Part shown: positions 61,044 to 64,000 of the stretch, piece after piece | Layout of the letters: each line of letters starts with the position of its first letter | Position numbering within the stretch: the stretch's first letter is position 1 | NCBI GenBank assembly: GCA_947168515.1 | Contig: CAMVMF010000010.1 | Location: forward strand, 1-64,000 | DNA: 64,000 nucleotides | Source of the DNA: an uncultured Bacteroidales bacterium | GTDB lineage: Bacteria > Bacteroidota > Bacteroidia > Bacteroidales > P3 | Direction: 5' to 3' | The notes under the pieces: model-generated | Databases searched by the model: none | Seen by the model: the letters and a program-made list of their open reading frames with translations, nothing else | What the model was told of the DNA's origin: nothing | Position numbers and translations under genes: made by a program

Positions 61044-62852
61044 TTAGAGGTTGCAGACAATAAATCTGGCTGATTGGTTGCCAATGAAGATGACATAAAT
61101 TCCGTTGGGAAGGTTCAGGTGGAACTGGATAATGTTGGGACCTTTATTGACGGTCTTGTCTTCCGTTAGGATGTTTCTGCCCAAGGCATCATATACTATG
61201 ACTTTTTGGGAACCGGAATATACAGAATAGAAGTATGCGGTGAAGGCTGTTTTTACCGGGTTGGGGTAGATTTCGAGAATGTGATTATGATTGATTTTGT
61301 CGTTGAGCTTGCTTTGCATGGCTTGAGGGGCCTGGCTAAAATAGGTTCTGATGTTGTGGATGTCCTCATTCCAGCTGGTGACACTTTTGGGGAAACCAAA
61401 CCGTGCTATTTGATACGGAATCTCCGTTGCCAGCACAGACTGGGTGGAGTCGATAAGGTGGGCTATGGTGCCGGGATCCAGTGACTTGAATAATTGTGTC
61501 ATTCGTCGAAGGACTTTGTGTGAGAAATCGCTATTGGTGAGCAAGCTGCGAAACAGAAGGGTGGACTGCGCGTTAGAGGGCCACCCATCGCCTTCGTCCT
61601 CACAAAAGAGATTGTCCATAGAGTTGACGGAACCCATGGCCCCGTCGCCGTCGTAGTAAATCCAACGCCAAGGGGTGTCGCGGTATTGCCAACAACGCGT
61701 ATTGTTCGCGGGCCAGTCGTAGTTGCCTATGAACATTTCGAACAGCTGGTAGTCGATGAAGGCGGGTAAATCGATGAGCTTGCAAAGATGCTGATAGTTC
61801 TCTTTGGTGGACAAGTCTGAAGTGGACACAAAATCCATCATCTGGCGAAAGCCAGTGTCCATGCCGTTCTCGATCAGACCAAACCAATTGCCTATGATGT
61901 CGACATCGTCATCGTCATAGCCATAGTGGTTGTCCACATAATGTTCGTCGGGCTTTTCTTCTAGTAGATATATACCCCAGTACTCACCATTGAGGTACAA
62001 TGTGATAGGTCTGACGGCAAGATGGTCGAACCGTAGGCCTCGTGCCATAAGTTGGCTAAGCCAGTCTTGGATGCCGGCATCAGTCCAAGATGAAGCGAGG
62101 GGTTTGAGGCACAGCCTTTTGTATTTTTTGAAATTGGTGTTGGGAAAGAAAGCATAGCCGAAATTCTTCTTTCCGTATTCCTCTCGGGCATACAGAGTAA
62201 AGCCTTTTTGCATAAAGCGTCTGGAGTTGCCTCCATGTGTGCGGATGCCGCAATGGAGGCTGAGCACATCGTCAGTGGGGCTGAAATAATCCACATGAGC
62301 CATTCTTTCCCATTGTCTGCCACTTTGGTAATAGTTGCCAGTCCATTGGTCGTTGTTGGGGTCGAAATAGATGCCGGGTACGAAAATACCGCTGTCTTGG
62401 GAGAGAAGTGCCGCAGAGTCGACACAGATGGATAGGATGGGGAGGGTCAGGGGCTTATGGCATAGATTTTGAACGAAATACGTTGCGGTTTGTATACTGC
62501 TGATTCTGTTGCCCAGAGAATCGAATAAGGCCGCCCGCACAACGATGATGTGTGCCACTGTGTCAGGTGGGTTCCACTGAGCGGGAGGACAATTCCTTAT
62601 TGTATACAGTTGATGTTGCGAAAAGCAGGTTGTGTCAATTTGAATAGGGGAGCAGTATACCTTGCTGGTTGCAGTAGGGTCGAAGCCATTGAGCGTGTAA
62701 CGAATGGTGCACCCGTCTGCCGACACACCGCTGGAGGTGAGAGACAGCAGGAAGCTATCAGCGTAATATCCTGCGGGATGGGAAAAAGAAACAGATTGGC
62801 CAACTGCCACGAAAGGTATCAGAGATACGAGTAGTAATAGTTTTTTTTTCAT
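61044..62852 (-). CDS. Secreted CotH-like kinase with T9SS sorting domain
   Basis: 602 residues. Signal peptide MKKKLLLLVSLIPFVAVGQ; an N-terminal chitobiase-like beta region (about 25-125, IRYTLNGFDPTATS). A CotH-type atypical kinase domain follows (about 140-470): HGGNSRRFMQKGFTLY, LYLNGEYWGIYLLEEKPDEH, DVDIIGNW, and IYYDGDGAMGS with the acidic pair expected to bind metal. The C-terminal T9SS domain reads LEIYPNPVKTAFTAYF, VIVYDALGRNI and GIYVIFIGNQ. CotH kinases phosphorylate secreted proteins, so this one probably acts outside the cell. It is transcribed alone; 60935-61043 shows no clear terminator. Confidence 0.9.
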   Translation of the reverse strand: MKKKLLLLVSLIPFVAVGQSVSFSHPAGYYADSFLLSLTSSGVSADGCTIRYTLNGFDPTATSKVYCSPIQIDTTCFSQHQLYTIRNCPPAQWNPPDTVAHIIVVRAALFDSLGNRISSIQTATYFVQNLCHKPLTLPILSICVDSAALLSQDSGIFVPGIYFDPNNDQWTGNYYQSGRQWERMAHVDYFSPTDDVLSLHCGIRTHGGNSRRFMQKGFTLYAREEYGKKNFGYAFFPNTNFKKYKRLCLKPLASSWTDAGIQDWLSQLMARGLRFDHLAVRPITLYLNGEYWGIYLLEEKPDEHYVDNHYGYDDDDVDIIGNWFGLIENGMDTGFRQMMDFVSTSDLSTKENYQHLCKLIDLPAFIDYQLFEMFIGNYDWPANNTRCWQYRDTPWRWIYYDGDGAMGSVNSMDNLFCEDEGDGWPSNAQSTLLFRSLLTNSDFSHKVLRRMTQLFKSLDPGTIAHLIDSTQSVLATEIPYQIARFGFPKSVTSWNEDIHNIRTYFSQAPQAMQSKLNDKINHNHILEIYPNPVKTAFTAYFYSVYSGSQKVIVYDALGRNILTEDKTVNKGPNIIQFHLNLPNGIYVIFIGNQSARFIVCNL

Positions 62853-62959
62853 GATGGCTTTTTTTGCTGTTTGTTTCGGGGTTTGTGGCTTTATGGACTT
62901 ATGATAGAATATTATTCGTACCTTTTGCCAATGGAGTACTATCCTAAGGAGGTGGGGCT

Positions 62960-63760
62960 TTATGTTGCTTTTATGTTGCGGGAGAGGGTGGCGCAGAGGG
63001 TGGGGAAGAAGCGTTTGATGTGGACCATGAGGAGCTCTTTGCCCCCCACGAGGACTTCGTGGCGGCGGTGATAGATAGCGCGTACTATTTTATTTGCTGC
63101 TTTTTCAGGGGTGATGCCTCCGGCTTGTCCGGCATCCATTTGGCCATGTTCGCGTCCGTCGCTTTCTAGGGCGTGGAGCGAGATGTTGGTCTGCACACGT
63201 CCGGGGCAGACGATGGTAACGTGTATGTTGTCCTTGTGGTTTTCGGCTTGGATGGTCTCAAAGAAGCCATAGAGTGCATGTTTGGCACTAGAATAGGCGC
63301 AGCGCATGGGGAATCCAAAGCGTCCGGCAATACTGGTGGTGACGGCCAGATGTCCGCCACCCTGGGCTATCATGCGGGGCAGGATGGCCTTGGTGAGGAT
63401 GACGGGGGCGTAGTAATCGAGATCCATTACGCGGCGGATGACGCTGAGGTCGGTTTCCACCGCTGTGCCACGCTGGCTGATGCCGGCATTGTTGTAGAAG
63501 ACATCGATGCGGCCATAGCATTCCCATGCCTGAACGGCCAGGCTTTCCAGCTGGTCGAGGAGAGCAAGGTCGCCAGGGAGGACTTTGGTTGCGGCGGCAC
63601 CCAACGACGTGCAGCGGTCGGCCACTTGTACCAGCTTGTCGGCTTGGCGGGCGGTGAGAATGAGGGTGGCACCTGCTTGGGCAAAACGATAGGCAGAGGC
63701 TTCGCCGATGCCCGACGAAGCCCCCGTTATCCAAACAACTTTATTGTGGAAGTCGATCAT
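62960..63760 (-). CDS. Short-chain dehydrogenase/reductase (SDR)
   Basis: 266 residues from the ATG at 63760, which overlaps the stop of the upstream gene as ATGA. Cofactor loop TGASSGIGEAS (about 10-20), NNAG (about 90), the catalytic Ser in TTSIAG (about 143), and Y-x3-K as YSSAKHALYG (about 155) are all intact; after the fold, GRVQTNIS is typical. NADP(H) preference is suggested by the Arg after the second strand (LTARQ). Substrate unknown. It is translationally coupled to a PLP-dependent enzyme. Confidence 0.92.
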   Translation of the reverse strand: MIDFHNKVVWITGASSGIGEASAYRFAQAGATLILTARQADKLVQVADRCTSLGAAATKVLPGDLALLDQLESLAVQAWECYGRIDVFYNNAGISQRGTAVETDLSVIRRVMDLDYYAPVILTKAILPRMIAQGGGHLAVTTSIAGRFGFPMRCAYSSAKHALYGFFETIQAENHKDNIHVTIVCPGRVQTNISLHALESDGREHGQMDAGQAGGITPEKAANKIVRAIYHRRHEVLVGGKELLMVHIKRFFPTLCATLSRNIKAT

Positions 63761-64000
63761 TTGTTCTCTAATTTGGCCACTTCGTCCACAAACCACTGCG
63801 AGCGGATGCTGCCTTCGCCGCAGTTGAGGAGGACGACATCGTTTTGTTTGATGAGGCCACGCTCTAGGGCGCGGTAGAAACCGGCATAGCAGACCATGGA
63901 GGCCGGACCCATGAGGATGCCAGTCTCGCGCTTCATCTGCAGGCCGAACATGGGCAGGCTGGCCTCTTCGACGCGGATGAAGTCGCCACCACTATTGCGC
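63757..64000 (-). CDS. PLP-dependent enzyme, threonine synthase-like C-terminus (5' partial)
   Basis: The gene runs off the window; about 80 C-terminal residues are visible. The sequence RETGILMGPASMVCYAGFYR followed by NDVVLLNCGEGSIR resembles the C-terminal part of fold-type II PLP enzymes such as threonine synthase or cysteine synthase (a glycine-rich phosphate loop is expected upstream). It could equally be a related lyase. It overlaps the SDR start by ATGA, so the two may act in one pathway. Confidence 0.7.
   Translation of the reverse strand, partial: RNSGGDFIRVEEASLPMFGLQMKRETGILMGPASMVCYAGFYRALERGLIKQNDVVLLNCGEGSIRSQWFVDEVAKLENK

Overview
The window comes from a Bacteroidota genome, most likely order Bacteroidales. 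It carries several type IX secretion (T9SS) and gliding-type C-terminal sorting domains. Its promoters fit the Bacteroidota pattern TTG-N19-21-TAnnTTTG. It also has an Rnf complex in the B-C-D-G-E order, a DUF4491 protein, MeaB and a ResB/CcsA fusion. There is one tRNA and no rRNA. Species and habitat cannot be read from the sequence; a gut or rumen anaerobe is a guess.

Layout. 1-8.5 kb: the 3' part of a giant secreted protein made of 55 units of about 50 residues, ending in a T9SS sorting domain. 9.1-18.4 kb: a minus-strand group with a lipoprotein, a small membrane protein, a double UspA-like protein, two very large proteins with gliding-type C-terminal domains and a small exported protein. 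18.6-23.1 kb: rnfBCDGE, with rnfA missing from its usual place. 23.1-24.0 kb: a non-coding stretch with four degenerate 61/63-bp tandem repeats. 24.0-30.1 kb: a UspA protein, a SPOR-like protein, and a porin-imelysin-dihaem-oxidoreductase operon that looks like an iron or metal uptake system. 30.3-38.4 kb (minus): an acyltransferase and glycosyltransferase, a DUF4491 protein, a cytochrome c synthetase, and an ECF sigma/anti-sigma operon leading into a lipoprotein and two outer-membrane proteins. 38.5-44.6 kb: tRNA-Met(CAT), meaB-hemW, and an MBOAT-SGNH-anmK operon.

44.6-59.8 kb is the most unusual region. A 2,060-residue RHS protein is preceded by a 143-residue protein that carries a T9SS sorting domain and one RHS-like motif. 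It is followed by a probable cytosolic immunity gene and then by an array of four orphan RHS C-terminal cassettes, plus one decayed cassette. Each intact orphan head has its own start and a different tip, and each is followed at once by a distinct gene, usually encoding a lipoprotein or exported protein, that is a candidate immunity gene. The cassettes are separated by a conserved leader and a palindromic repeat. Further copies of the repeat bound the array at both ends; the left-hand copy abuts a broken ZIP-transporter gene. One cassette is a visible recombinant. The tips and immunity genes are clearly more AT-rich than the surroundings, which suggests transfer and exchange.

59.8-64 kb: a two-domain VOC protein, a CotH-like kinase with a T9SS domain, an SDR oxidoreductase, and the C-terminus of a PLP-dependent enzyme cut by the window edge.
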